Below, piece by piece: positions 43,632 through 52,821 of a stretch of 64,000 nt of DNA (its first letter is position 1; every line of letters begins with the position of its first letter). The DNA comes from Niallia sp. Man26 (lineage in GTDB: Bacteria > Bacillota > Bacilli > Bacillales > Cytobacillaceae). Where the stretch lies: contig NZ_CP095745.1 of NCBI RefSeq assembly GCF_022049065.2, positions 62,001 to 126,000 on the forward strand. Reading direction: 5' to 3'. A program made the translations under genes and the position numbers. Under the pieces are notes generated by a model, which was not told the origin of the DNA, did no database searches, and saw only the letters and a list, made by a program, of their open reading frames with translations.

Positions 43632-45680
43632 TTACTTATTAGAAAACTCTATCCAGTTCTTCTCTAAATTAAATACAACATCTGCTTTGTAAGCTTTACC
43701 TTGCTTGGATTTTAAGTTAACCTTTACTGCTTTACCCCCAAAAAGCTTTCCTGCTTCTGTTTTTGTAATTGTCTTTTTTCCTAATTTCTCTAATCCATTT
43801 TTCCAAATGGTCGTTTTACACCCTTCTTTAAAACCTGAACAAGAGTAAGCTTTGGTATTCTCATAAATCGGCCTCTTACATTTTGGGCAGAAAGCAACTT
43901 CTTCTTTAGCAAGATTGGCAGCACTTGAGATAGATTTTACATTCCCTCTAATTTCTTCTGCTGTTTTGCTTAATAACCCCTCTAATTCTTCATAGAAAGT
44001 AGCTTCGTCCAGCTCTCCCAGTTCTACTTGAGCAAGCATAGTTTCAAAATAGGCGGTTAATCTCACACTATATAAAGAGAAATCTTCAGGCATCATGTCG
44101 ATTAGTTCTCTACCTAGAGTGGTAGAGATAATCTGATTTTTCTTTTTCTCAATGAAGCCACGCTCCACTAATTTCTCAATAATGGAATCCCTGGTAGCTG
44201 TTGTTCCGATTCCTTCCACGGTCTTCATCATCTTTTTATCCGAATCATCTTCCAAGAATTTTGCAGCGTGTTTCATGTCATGTAATAATGTACCTTCTGT
44301 ATAGCTTTTAGGTGGTTGTGTTTCTTTTTCTACTAAGGAATACTCTCCTACTTCATCTAAGCTTGCGTTGTTTAATACTCCAGCCTGAAGAGTTTCACCA
44401 TATAGTTCTCTCCACCCAAGTTCTACTAGTACTGTTTCTTTTGTTTTAAAAGTATGTTCATAATCTCTGAACGTCGCTGTCGTTTCCTCTTTTATTGCAT
44501 ATGGATAAAAAGCAGCCAAAAACCGGGTGAAGATCACGTTGTATAAGATTGATTCCTCCCCAGCAAGATTATTAGCCACTTTTGATGTAATGATAATAGC
44601 CTCGTGATCCGTCACCTTAGAATGGTTCACAAATGACGGTTCCATCCTATAGCAATTATTAATTATTTTTCTTATCCACTTGTTAGAGGCATGCTTCTCT
44701 AATAATGCGGGTAGTTCAGAATCGTTCGCAATATATTGAGAGCTTGTACGTGGATACGTCACATACTTTTTCTCATATAAAGCTTGTGTTGTTTTCAACG
44801 TATGAGCTGCACTCCACTTATGCTTTTCATTCATAAACTTTTGAAGCTCGGTTAAGTCAAACAATTTTTCCGGCTTTTCTTTCTTCTTTTTTGTGTTGAT
44901 ATCAAATGCTGTTCTATTGCCAAGCGAGCGTAGAATACCTTCAGCAGCACTTCTCGTTAAGTGTGTATCTTTATCAAGTACTAGCTCATATTTTGCTCCA
45001 TTTTTATCTGTTGCCACAATGGAGTAATGAACTACTTTCGAGAAATTTTCAATGGTTTTATCTCGACTAACTATCATGGCGAGCGTCGGTGTTTGAACAC
45101 GACCAAGAGATAATACTTTGCCACTTTTACTTAACTTCGTTACTAACATGGTGCTATTTAGACCAACTAGTAAATCGGATTCTTCTCTTAACTTACCCGC
45201 AGCAGCTAAGCCTTCATAAAGAGATCCATCTTTTGCATTATTAAAGGCTTTCGTTAGCCCTTCCTTTGTCATGTCTTGAATCCAAAGACGTTTTAACGGC
45301 TTCTTTATCCCACTTAATTTATAAATTTTACGAAAAATATGTTCCCCTTCTCTTGCCGCATCCGTAGCGATATAAATAAGATTCGATTCCTTCATAAGGC
45401 TGGTAACAGTCTTATACTGCTTTTTTACTCCTGGATTATCAAGGACCATTAAAGGAATATCCTTCATAAAGAAAGGTAAACTGTTAATGTTTCCTTTCCA
45501 TCCCCAATCTTCATTAATAGTAACTGGACTAACACAGCTAACCAAATGTCCAAAAGCAAACGTATATATCTTTCCGTCATTCCCTATGTAATGCCCTTCT
45601 CCTTCTTTATATCCTCCTGATAATGCTGTTGCTAAATCTCTTGCGACACTTGGCTTTTCACAAACAAATAATTCACTCAT
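43632..45680 (-). CDS. topB: DNA topoisomerase III (TopB/TrsI type)
   Basis: 682 residues. The toprim domain has E8 in FVCEKPSVAR and an acidic cluster at 107-113 (DAAREGE, where many have DTDREGE). The active-site tyrosine is Y309 in VTYPRTSSQY. A single C4-type zinc motif (FCPKCKRPI … YSCSG, about 608-630) closes the core. Type IA topoisomerases of this kind are carried by Gram-positive conjugative plasmids (TraI/TrsI of pSK41/pGO1) and decatenate or process plasmid DNA. AGGAGAATATAG precedes the ATG. Last gene of the operon. Confidence 0.92.
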   Translation of the reverse strand: MSELFVCEKPSVARDLATALSGGYKEGEGHYIGNDGKIYTFAFGHLVSCVSPVTINEDWGWKGNINSLPFFMKDIPLMVLDNPGVKKQYKTVTSLMKESNLIYIATDAAREGEHIFRKIYKLSGIKKPLKRLWIQDMTKEGLTKAFNNAKDGSLYEGLAAAGKLREESDLLVGLNSTMLVTKLSKSGKVLSLGRVQTPTLAMIVSRDKTIENFSKVVHYSIVATDKNGAKYELVLDKDTHLTRSAAEGILRSLGNRTAFDINTKKKKEKPEKLFDLTELQKFMNEKHKWSAAHTLKTTQALYEKKYVTYPRTSSQYIANDSELPALLEKHASNKWIRKIINNCYRMEPSFVNHSKVTDHEAIIITSKVANNLAGEESILYNVIFTRFLAAFYPYAIKEETTATFRDYEHTFKTKETVLVELGWRELYGETLQAGVLNNASLDEVGEYSLVEKETQPPKSYTEGTLLHDMKHAAKFLEDDSDKKMMKTVEGIGTTATRDSIIEKLVERGFIEKKKNQIISTTLGRELIDMMPEDFSLYSVRLTAYFETMLAQVELGELDEATFYEELEGLLSKTAEEIRGNVKSISSAANLAKEEVAFCPKCKRPIYENTKAYSCSGFKEGCKTTIWKNGLEKLGKKTITKTEAGKLFGGKAVKVNLKSKQGKAYKADVVFNLEKNWIEFSNK

Positions 45681-45753
45681 CTATATTCTCCTATCCATTC
45701 CTGTATTTTTTGTTAAAAAAGAACACTCCATGGAGTGTCTTTCATTTCCCTAT

Positions 45754-46782
45754 TTAAATTTCGATTTCATAACTCAATTTTTTTTTAATGGGAGATTGTA
45801 CTCTTCGTTTCAGTTCATTGTTCCAATCCCACTTCAATTGACCTTTCGGCAAATCTGGAATATCTGATTTAATTTCGATACTCTTTCCATCTTTTCGCTG
45901 AAAGTCATAATTTTTTATCTTATTAATGAACTCTATACCAGCACTGTCATTGTCTACACACAATGTAATAGATTCTATTTGTTTGCATGACTTTTCCAGC
46001 TCGTTTATTGCTTTTTTTACTGTTTGTACAAAGGTTTCTAACTTTAATCCATCCATACTTTTCATCTGACAATTACTAAGTGTGGACCGGTTTAACGTTA
46101 GGTAACTTAAGGCATCAATGGGAGCTTCAAAGAAGTAAAGATTTTCGGGGGACCCGCGTGTAATCGAGAATCCATTGTTGGTAGCCTCCTTTGTAGTAGG
46201 CAGTACTTTTTTAAAATAAGCCCGATCCGGATGTATTCTTTTTTTCTTCGGAATTTTCTGTGTTCCTTGAAGACTGGCTCCAATTAGTTGCCCATTTTCT
46301 ATCCATTTAAAGACCACATTTTTGTAGGAATCTTCTTTGATATAATCCATATCAACTAACATTTCCACTAAATCTGCATCTATCTTTCGGTCTTTAACTA
46401 GGTATTTCATGACATAGTTTGTTGTGTTAACTTCCTCCACATCATATTGAAAGGTATCTGGATAGGTTGGTTCTGGTGCTTTAAAAGCTACAAAATCCTT
46501 ATCACCTAAATCATAATTTATCTTCTTGACCGCATATTGAAAAGTAAGATTATGAACATTCATTAAATAAGTTACAGCATTCCCTGATACATTCTTACTG
46601 TTCCAGCTAAAATAATTTCTCTTCGTGTTAATGACCAAGCTATCATGTTGCTCGTGCCGATAAAACTGGTTTCCTTCTTTTTTTAATGGCTCACCTATAG
46701 ATAGTAAATACTCCACCAAGTTCACATTATTAGCTTTCTCTTTCTCTTCCTTCGTGACAAATTCTTTAACTTCCTGATTCAA
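45754..46782 (-). CDS. TOPRIM/DUF3991-type primase-like protein
   Basis: 342 residues, TTG start after GGGGAGGCTTTACGA. The N-terminal part (VNLVEYLLSIGEPLKKEG… RNYFSWNSKNVSGNAVTYLM) fits the DUF3991 partial zinc/DNA domain seen in mobile elements; the C-terminal toprim has FFEAPIDALSYLTL and ITLCVDNDSAGIEFINKI with the acidic DxD-like site. Such proteins are thought to help plasmid replication or conjugative DNA processing. It lies 73 bp upstream of topB in the same orientation. Confidence 0.78.
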   Translation of the reverse strand: MNQEVKEFVTKEEKEKANNVNLVEYLLSIGEPLKKEGNQFYRHEQHDSLVINTKRNYFSWNSKNVSGNAVTYLMNVHNLTFQYAVKKINYDLGDKDFVAFKAPEPTYPDTFQYDVEEVNTTNYVMKYLVKDRKIDADLVEMLVDMDYIKEDSYKNVVFKWIENGQLIGASLQGTQKIPKKKRIHPDRAYFKKVLPTTKEATNNGFSITRGSPENLYFFEAPIDALSYLTLNRSTLSNCQMKSMDGLKLETFVQTVKKAINELEKSCKQIESITLCVDNDSAGIEFINKIKNYDFQRKDGKSIEIKSDIPDLPKGQLKWDWNNELKRRVQSPIKKKLSYEIEI

Positions 46783-46836
46783 TCGTAAAGCCTCCCCACT
46801 TATTCTTTTTTAAGATAGAAAAGCTAGTATACGTCC

Positions 46837-48285
46837 CTATCTTTTCTTATGAGAGCTTGATACAAGGTGATCCATGTAGTTTTCTATATCATTGAGTATA
46901 GGAAAAGTATCACCCAAGTTTAAGATATAAATAATCAAAATAAAGACCACAAAAAAAACAGCGGTTTTGAAGAGTGTTCCAACAAGGTTAAATGATTTCT
47001 TTCCTGTTGGGCTCTTTTTCATCGCTGCTATATATCGCTTCTCAATTCTGTATTGCCTACTCATTTCCTTTTCTTTTACTCGAACTGCTTTTTGAATTTC
47101 CTTTTCATGCTGTTCGCGGTCTTTTTTTAGCTCTTCCATAAACTTAATTTTCTCTAGGGCAATCTTTTCTTCTATTTCTAATTTTTTTACCGAAGCCTTC
47201 TTTTTCTCTTCCTTTTCCACTAATTGTTTGGCATGATATTCCCTAAATATCATATATGCCTTTTTAGAATTACGGACGGAAGAGCAAACGATATATTTAA
47301 GAAATTGAAAGGACAGTTTTATTAATTCATTCAAATCAAGTTCCTGAAGCCGCTCTTTCATAGTCAGTTTCGGTACTACGATGGTTGGAGATGAAGCTAT
47401 TATATTTGAACTAGCTACTTCTGGATTTGTTGGGGTAAAGCTTAGTAGCTCTTTTTGATAATCTAAATTTTCCATATCATTTTCAGCTTTAAGGATATTA
47501 ACTTGCCTTGTTGATTCAAGCTTTTTCCCCTCCAATTCCTGAAGTTCCTTCTTCCGTTCCAGTTTCTGTTTTTCTAATTCAGCTTCTGTATAAGCTAAAT
47601 CAAGTTCTGCCTTCTTTGCTTCTTCCTCCACTTCTTTCAATCTTTTTTCATATTCTTCTTTCTTATTTCGATTTAGTTCTCTTTTTTCTTCTATTATTTG
47701 TTGTGCTTTAACTTTTTCTTCTTCCAGTACTCTTAAAACCTCAAGACGTTGAGATTCTTTAACCGCTGCTTCTTTTTCCTTCATTTCGATGGACTTTTCT
47801 AATAGCTTCTTCTCTTCCTGGATTTCTTTCAACTTCTTTTGATGTTCTAAATCCCTTTGCTGGCGTTCCCTTTCTTCCTTTTTCAATTGTTGTTGAATAC
47901 TATTCTTTTCTGCCCTTAATTGCTTAAGTTTCTCTTTTTCTTCTACATTTTTAAGGAAAGAAAAGTTTTCTTCCGACTCAATGATTTCCCGACTCTCTAC
48001 CTTCATGGCAAATTCTTTTACAGACTTCGGAGTATTAGACTTCTGCCGAATAACCTCATAGAGACTAGGAATATCTTTATCTATTGTAATGGAGGTATTA
48101 AAAATACCCTCCAAAGATTGAATTTCTACTATTTTAATGCCGACTCTCATACTCAACCCAGTTTGTTTATATCTAGATACTGACTCTATTAACATTTCAT
48201 TTGCTTTCAAAAAGGTCAGGGGAGTATCAAACTCAAATCTTCCTTTTTCTGCGTTCAATTTATTTCTATAAATAATCCGATACAT
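46837..48285 (-). CDS. large coiled-coil membrane protein of the transfer operon
   Basis: 482 residues. A short globular N-terminus (1-100) is followed by a very long charged coiled coil (about 115-265, rich in Glu/Lys/Arg/Gln), a second helical region (345-435) and one C-terminal transmembrane helix (LFKTAVFFVVFILIIYILNL). AAGGAGGAACTTTT precedes the ATG. In position it fits TrsM/TraM of staphylococcal plasmids, but similarity cannot be judged by eye. A structural or tethering role in the transfer complex is a guess. Confidence 0.6.
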   Translation of the reverse strand: MYRIIYRNKLNAEKGRFEFDTPLTFLKANEMLIESVSRYKQTGLSMRVGIKIVEIQSLEGIFNTSITIDKDIPSLYEVIRQKSNTPKSVKEFAMKVESREIIESEENFSFLKNVEEKEKLKQLRAEKNSIQQQLKKEERERQQRDLEHQKKLKEIQEEKKLLEKSIEMKEKEAAVKESQRLEVLRVLEEEKVKAQQIIEEKRELNRNKKEEYEKRLKEVEEEAKKAELDLAYTEAELEKQKLERKKELQELEGKKLESTRQVNILKAENDMENLDYQKELLSFTPTNPEVASSNIIASSPTIVVPKLTMKERLQELDLNELIKLSFQFLKYIVCSSVRNSKKAYMIFREYHAKQLVEKEEKKKASVKKLEIEEKIALEKIKFMEELKKDREQHEKEIQKAVRVKEKEMSRQYRIEKRYIAAMKKSPTGKKSFNLVGTLFKTAVFFVVFILIIYILNLGDTFPILNDIENYMDHLVSSSHKKR

Positions 48286-48297
48286 AAAAGTTCCTCC

Positions 48298-49167
48298 TTA
48301 CTTTAACAATTTCGTAAGTAACATACGGGAACCCATTGACCCTATATTTCCAGCTCCTCGGCCGATAGCACCCGCGCCACCACGTGCACTCCCTGATCCA
48401 TACCACATGTTTTTTAGGACAGAAGGTGACTTAATAATCAATGCTCCTGCACCAACCGCTAATAGAATGTTCCCCTGTGTAAAGATGATGTTGATGATTA
48501 ATGTAACAAGAAAAATCTTCACTAACAGGGATACTACAATGGATAGTAACTCTCTCCACCAAACCTGAAAGTAATTATTGTCATCCGCAAGCATTGAAAG
48601 CGCCACTGGCATAATAAGAATTTGCATAATAATATAATCAGCGTAAAAAACACATACGGAATAGAGAAACATAACAAAAACTACTACAAAAAATATTAAA
48701 ACGACAATTAAGACAAAACCAGATGCAGCAATCAAACTAGAGCCGGTTAATGCTGCAGACACCACCGCATATCCACCTTTTCCATCAAAATCCGTACCAG
48801 CTGCCGCAAAATAATTCGCTATGGGAAGGGCAATATCCATAAATAATAGTTTAATGAACCATGGAAGCACCAACATAGAGCCGGCACTTTTCACCACCCT
48901 TAATAGAATTTCATCTAAAGGATACTGTTGTGTTCCATTCTGTGTGTTAATGATGTATTCAATAATCTTATAGAGCGCAATAATGACCGCAAAAATGCCA
49001 GTAAACCATGCAAAAAAGGACATCGTATCATCCACGAAGTCCGACTTTGGTAAATCAAAAACAATTTTATTCATCATGGTTAAAATCCAGTTCATGAATT
49101 CTTCTACCCAACCATTAATGGTATCTTCTAGAAGTCCTTTTAACTCATCGCCAACCCAATCAAACAT
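48298..49167 (-). CDS. VirB6/TrbL-like multi-pass membrane protein
   Basis: 289 residues. An amphipathic N-terminus and about six hydrophobic segments (from residue 50 to 250) are followed by a Gly-rich tail (GSGSARGGAGAIGRGAGNIG). This is typical of Firmicute VirB6/TrbL (TraL/TrsL) channel proteins. It starts right after the virD4-like stop (ATG at 49167, stop of the previous gene at 49168), so translation is coupled. It would form part of the inner-membrane channel. Confidence 0.78.
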   Translation of the reverse strand: MFDWVGDELKGLLEDTINGWVEEFMNWILTMMNKIVFDLPKSDFVDDTMSFFAWFTGIFAVIIALYKIIEYIINTQNGTQQYPLDEILLRVVKSAGSMLVLPWFIKLLFMDIALPIANYFAAAGTDFDGKGGYAVVSAALTGSSLIAASGFVLIVVLIFFVVVFVMFLYSVCVFYADYIIMQILIMPVALSMLADDNNYFQVWWRELLSIVVSLLVKIFLVTLIINIIFTQGNILLAVGAGALIIKSPSVLKNMWYGSGSARGGAGAIGRGAGNIGSMGSRMLLTKLLK

Positions 49168-50724
49168 TTAAGCACCACCATCCTTCCTATCCTCCGCCAA
49201 ATCGTCTAAGGTACTTAGTGAGTTTTGAAATTGAGCTACTAAAACCTCTTGCTCTTCCATTGCTTGATATTCCAGATATTCTTCCTCGTTATATCCTTCT
49301 ACTTCAAACGATTCAGAAGTTTCAAAGACTGCTACATCTTTTTCGTACAGTTCTTTGGCTGTAGGACTTATTTGTCGTTTATATTCCATCTGTGACACTT
49401 CATATTCATCAACTAATCCTGGATACAGCTGAAATTGAATAGCCTTTTTCGCCTTAATCGGGTACTTACCAGCAATGATAACAATACTATCCTTTTCAGA
49501 CATCGTTAGGATTTCATCCGCATTCATTAAAGAACGTTGAGAATAAGAAAAGTTCGAACTACTAGATGAATTACCTGTTTTCCCTTTGGAAATAGAACTC
49601 CCACCGGTCTCCACTTTAATCGTTGCCTTTCCCATGAGATTACTAAAATAAGCTGCTGTTGTATCATTAACGTTACCTAAACAAATCTTTATGGCACAGT
49701 TACCAAGAATGGATTCTGCTTTATCTTTACCGTACTTATCCATTAACTGCGTATTATTCTGTAGAATAGTACAACAAGCAATTCTGTACCCACGACAGGT
49801 AGCCAAAAACTCTTCATAATTGTTGAATTTCCCTAAGTTAGGGAACTCATCTAAAAGAAAGACAGTAGGTACAGGCAATTTAGCTCCATTCTTATCTCCC
49901 AACAAATAAAGCTCCTGAAACATTTGAGTAAAGAATAGGTTTATCAGTCCTTCCCAAGTCGAATCCATCGTTGGAATTAACACATACAAGGCAACTTTCT
50001 TTATCCCAATATCCTCAAAGAAAAAATCATTACCACTTGTAAAGGAAGCTACTTCGTCATCTACATAATCACCAATAGTAGTTAATAAACTGATGATAAT
50101 ACTGGCCCTTGTTTTCTCCTGTGATTTCTTGAACCCTAACTCATAACTTCTTCTTGCTGGATGGCGTTTACCTAGTTCCATAAACTTTTCATCCAGTTCA
50201 CTTTCTCCGTCCTCATTTGCTTCCGGATCAAACTCCTGTAGAAAGTCTAAAATCCCTTCCATGTTTCTTTTATCCGGATGGAACTCCGATTTGGCATATA
50301 ATATTAACGCCTTTAATAAACCCAATTGAGCATTAAACCAGATATCTTTTCTTTTAGGATCATTCTTTGCGCTAACAATGGTATTTGCTACAGTTGTGGC
50401 ATCAAGATCTTTTCTTACATAGCCAAAAGGATTATAATGATCTGATATTGCCATATTCTTAAAGTTTACAACCCTAACCTCATACCCCTGAGCTTCTTTA
50501 ATTTTGGCAGTCTTTTCGTAGACCTCCCCTTTAGGATCAGTAACGACTATACTGCAGTCCGTGATATTAATCATGTTGGTTAAAACAAAGGATTGCGTTT
50601 TAAAGGAACCTGGCCCTCCTACCACATAATAGTTTCGATTAGCTAATTTACTCGTCTCGTGTTGGATTAACGCTTTGCCATCTTTAATTCCTATCACAAT
50701 CCCACTTGCATTAGTTGTAGCCAT
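49168..50724 (-). CDS. VirD4-type coupling protein, ATPase part
   Basis: 518 residues. The P-loop GGPGSFKT (36-43) has Phe where a Walker A motif normally has Gly before KT; Walker B is FLLDEFPNLG (289-298). VVTDPKGEVYEKTA and CTILQNNTQLMDKYG are also typical of VirD4/TraG proteins, which bring the relaxase-DNA complex to the channel. There is no transmembrane part. The 140-residue membrane protein encoded just upstream (stop and start overlap by one base) supplies it, as TraJ/TraK may do in pSK41. A C-terminal acidic tail follows. Confidence 0.87.
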   Translation of the reverse strand: MATTNASGIVIGIKDGKALIQHETSKLANRNYYVVGGPGSFKTQSFVLTNMINITDCSIVVTDPKGEVYEKTAKIKEAQGYEVRVVNFKNMAISDHYNPFGYVRKDLDATTVANTIVSAKNDPKRKDIWFNAQLGLLKALILYAKSEFHPDKRNMEGILDFLQEFDPEANEDGESELDEKFMELGKRHPARRSYELGFKKSQEKTRASIIISLLTTIGDYVDDEVASFTSGNDFFFEDIGIKKVALYVLIPTMDSTWEGLINLFFTQMFQELYLLGDKNGAKLPVPTVFLLDEFPNLGKFNNYEEFLATCRGYRIACCTILQNNTQLMDKYGKDKAESILGNCAIKICLGNVNDTTAAYFSNLMGKATIKVETGGSSISKGKTGNSSSSSNFSYSQRSLMNADEILTMSEKDSIVIIAGKYPIKAKKAIQFQLYPGLVDEYEVSQMEYKRQISPTAKELYEKDVAVFETSESFEVEGYNEEEYLEYQAMEEQEVLVAQFQNSLSTLDDLAEDRKDGGA

Positions 50725-51146
50725 TAATTTTCCTCCTTTGTCTTTAATGTCTTTCTCAATTCGTCATACATGTTGCTTCTTGGAACAATCGTGATTTGGT
50801 CAGGCACTTTAAAAACTTCCACATTTCTCGCCCATCTAGAAGATCCTTGAACTCCATATTTATCCCCCACATTTTCATAATCCTTATGACGGGTTTTAAA
50901 CAATAGATAAACGAATAAGAAAAGCGCAGCTCCAGTAGATACATACAACATTGGATTCTGTGCTGCATGCATTTCCATGATATTTTGGAAAGGATGAGCC
51001 AAGATATATACTGCGTAATCAGACAATATTTCGGTACTAAATTCCTTCTTATGCTCCGAAATAAAAGGAAGAAATCCTGCAACAAACAAAGAAAAGTAAA
51101 ATAGAAAGATAAAAAGCAAAGAAAAAATAGTCGCTTTTATTTTCAT
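50724..51146 (-). CDS. membrane subunit of a split VirD4-type coupling protein
   Basis: 140 residues with two transmembrane helices (about 5-27 and 70-85) and a C-terminal YGVQGSSRWARNVEV segment, which is where one-piece VirD4 proteins have the GxxRWA motif before the ATPase domain. The next gene begins with that ATPase domain. The natural reading is that one coupling protein is encoded as two chains. The gene lies 11 bp after the VirB8-like gene. Confidence 0.72.
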   Translation of the reverse strand: MKIKATIFSLLFIFLFYFSLFVAGFLPFISEHKKEFSTEILSDYAVYILAHPFQNIMEMHAAQNPMLYVSTGAALFLFVYLLFKTRHKDYENVGDKYGVQGSSRWARNVEVFKVPDQITIVPRSNMYDELRKTLKTKEEN

Positions 51147-51157
51147 CTATTCTCGCC

Positions 51158-51742
51158 TCAACTTTCTGACATGGAAGCAAACGTGCCTAACACTTCCAAA
51201 GAGATAATTTTTTGTTTTCCATCTTCTTCGGCAACAGTTACTTCGTAAATTTGTGTGGTCTCCGGACTATCAACACCATCAATTGTATAAACCGTATCCA
51301 ATACCACTAATCCAGTCAGTTCTTTGTTTTGTGCTGTCATATATAACTTCATCTTGGTAATGTGATTCTCAAATTTAATTGTAGGAGTATCGGGAACACC
51401 AGCAGCCATCAGTTGCCCATAAACATCCTCATTCACATAGTTTTTAACCTTTTCAAATTTATCTTTATAGGTATCCGTATTGTAGTTAAAGTGTGTGTCA
51501 AAGAAATCTTCTACTGTTTTCTTGGCTTCTTCATTTCCTGCTAGTTGTTCATCCGTGATAGCCCCTTCAGCCTCATCCAATCCTTTTTCTAATTCCTTTA
51601 CTTGTGCTTTTAAGTCTTTATTTAACGCCGCAAATTTTTCATTATCTTTACTCTCACTACTAACATTGAACCCTAATGCTATATTGGTAAAAATAGAAAC
51701 GACCAGCATAATAGCCATCGTTACTAAAACTTTTGTATTCAC
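51158..51742 (-). CDS. VirB8/TcpC-like or lipoprotein-like transfer protein
   Basis: 194 residues. One N-terminal transmembrane helix (VLVTMAIMLVVSIFTNIAL), a short coiled coil (FAALNKDLKAQVKELEKGLDEAEG) and an outer domain with EEAKKTVEDFFDTHFNYNTDTYKDKFEKV and a beta-sheet-like end. This fits the NTF2-like fold of VirB8/TcpC. By position it corresponds to TrsH. It would be a scaffold in the cell-wall-facing part of the channel. Confidence 0.6.
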   Translation of the reverse strand: MNTKVLVTMAIMLVVSIFTNIALGFNVSSESKDNEKFAALNKDLKAQVKELEKGLDEAEGAITDEQLAGNEEAKKTVEDFFDTHFNYNTDTYKDKFEKVKNYVNEDVYGQLMAAGVPDTPTIKFENHITKMKLYMTAQNKELTGLVVLDTVYTIDGVDSPETTQIYEVTVAEEDGKQKIISLEVLGTFASMSES

Positions 51743-51753
51743 TACATTCCCTC

Positions 51754-52821
51754 CTATTTAACCACTCGGCCAAATCCAGCTAAATGCTGCTTCCAATAAC
51801 CTTGATTCCAGTTGGAGTATCCAATGCCACCATTGTTGGCGTCGTACATTCGTTTCTCATCCACATAGATGCCTACATGCGTAATAGAACTAGCTGGACG
51901 ACTAGGATTAGTTCCCTTGAAAAACACTAAGTCTCCAGGCTGTGGATCGGCTACTGGTATGGAATGGGCTTCCTGTTCAGCTGCCGTTCTGGGTAAATCA
52001 TACCCAAGCAATTTAAAGGCATATTGTACTAACCCACTACAATCAAAACCAATCTTCGGATTGGAACCAGCCCACGTATAAGACCAACCATCATATTTTT
52101 GTACTTCTGTCATTAAAGCTTGATAGGTTTCCGCACCTAAAGCTGAAGCATCGACATTTCCTATATCCCCTGTACCAGAACCTGGTGCAGAAAGATATTG
52201 CTGAATCAACATCACATAGTACATGTTCCCGTACGAATAACGAATGTTTCCATTGAAATCGGCCACGGGATTACTGTACTTCACCGTTTTTCCTCCTGCT
52301 TGTTTGCTAGAAAAAGCGCTGGCTAACTCAAAGGAATATTGTTTTCCGTTATCCTTTACATAATTATTAAAGGCTGATCCAAAATTATAGCTCTGGACAG
52401 GAGTCCAGAAATCTAATTCATGAGAGCGAGCATTTTGCACTACATTGGCTAAATGAGATACACCTGCATCAATAGAAACGATAGGATCACTAATGGAATT
52501 GGGAGGAAGACCAAGTGATTCCGAACTCTGCATCACATCTAATCCTTCACCCCCTGTTTCCACCATCATGATGGCAAGAATAACATCGACATACTCTGGT
52601 ATTCCGTATTTTTCGGCGTATTCATCTACTACAGGTTTATAGACTAAAACAGCTTCATTTACCTTGGCGGTTCCAGAATTCCCTTGATCTCCACCGACTA
52701 ACAACATGACCCCAATAACCATGACCATCAAAAAAGCTAGTACAATGAGTACTAGCTTCTTCCAATGTTTCTTCGCTTGTTGGGCTACCGTTAAAGCAAC
52801 TTTAATTGTTACTGCATCCAT
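51754..52821 (-). CDS. CwlT-like bifunctional cell-wall hydrolase
   Basis: 355 residues. An N-terminal membrane helix (about 21-43), a lysozyme-like domain (about 55-210) with E88 in MMVETGGEG, and an NlpC/P60 domain (about 230-355) with C261 in GFDCSGLVQYAF and H315 in SITHVGIYVDE. The same two-domain design is known from CwlT/Orf14 of ICEBs1 and Tn916 and TrsG of pGO1; it opens peptidoglycan locally for the mating channel. The ATG overlaps the stop of the upstream gene by one base. Confidence 0.9.
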   Translation of the reverse strand: MDAVTIKVALTVAQQAKKHWKKLVLIVLAFLMVMVIGVMLLVGGDQGNSGTAKVNEAVLVYKPVVDEYAEKYGIPEYVDVILAIMMVETGGEGLDVMQSSESLGLPPNSISDPIVSIDAGVSHLANVVQNARSHELDFWTPVQSYNFGSAFNNYVKDNGKQYSFELASAFSSKQAGGKTVKYSNPVADFNGNIRYSYGNMYYVMLIQQYLSAPGSGTGDIGNVDASALGAETYQALMTEVQKYDGWSYTWAGSNPKIGFDCSGLVQYAFKLLGYDLPRTAAEQEAHSIPVADPQPGDLVFFKGTNPSRPASSITHVGIYVDEKRMYDANNGGIGYSNWNQGYWKQHLAGFGRVVK

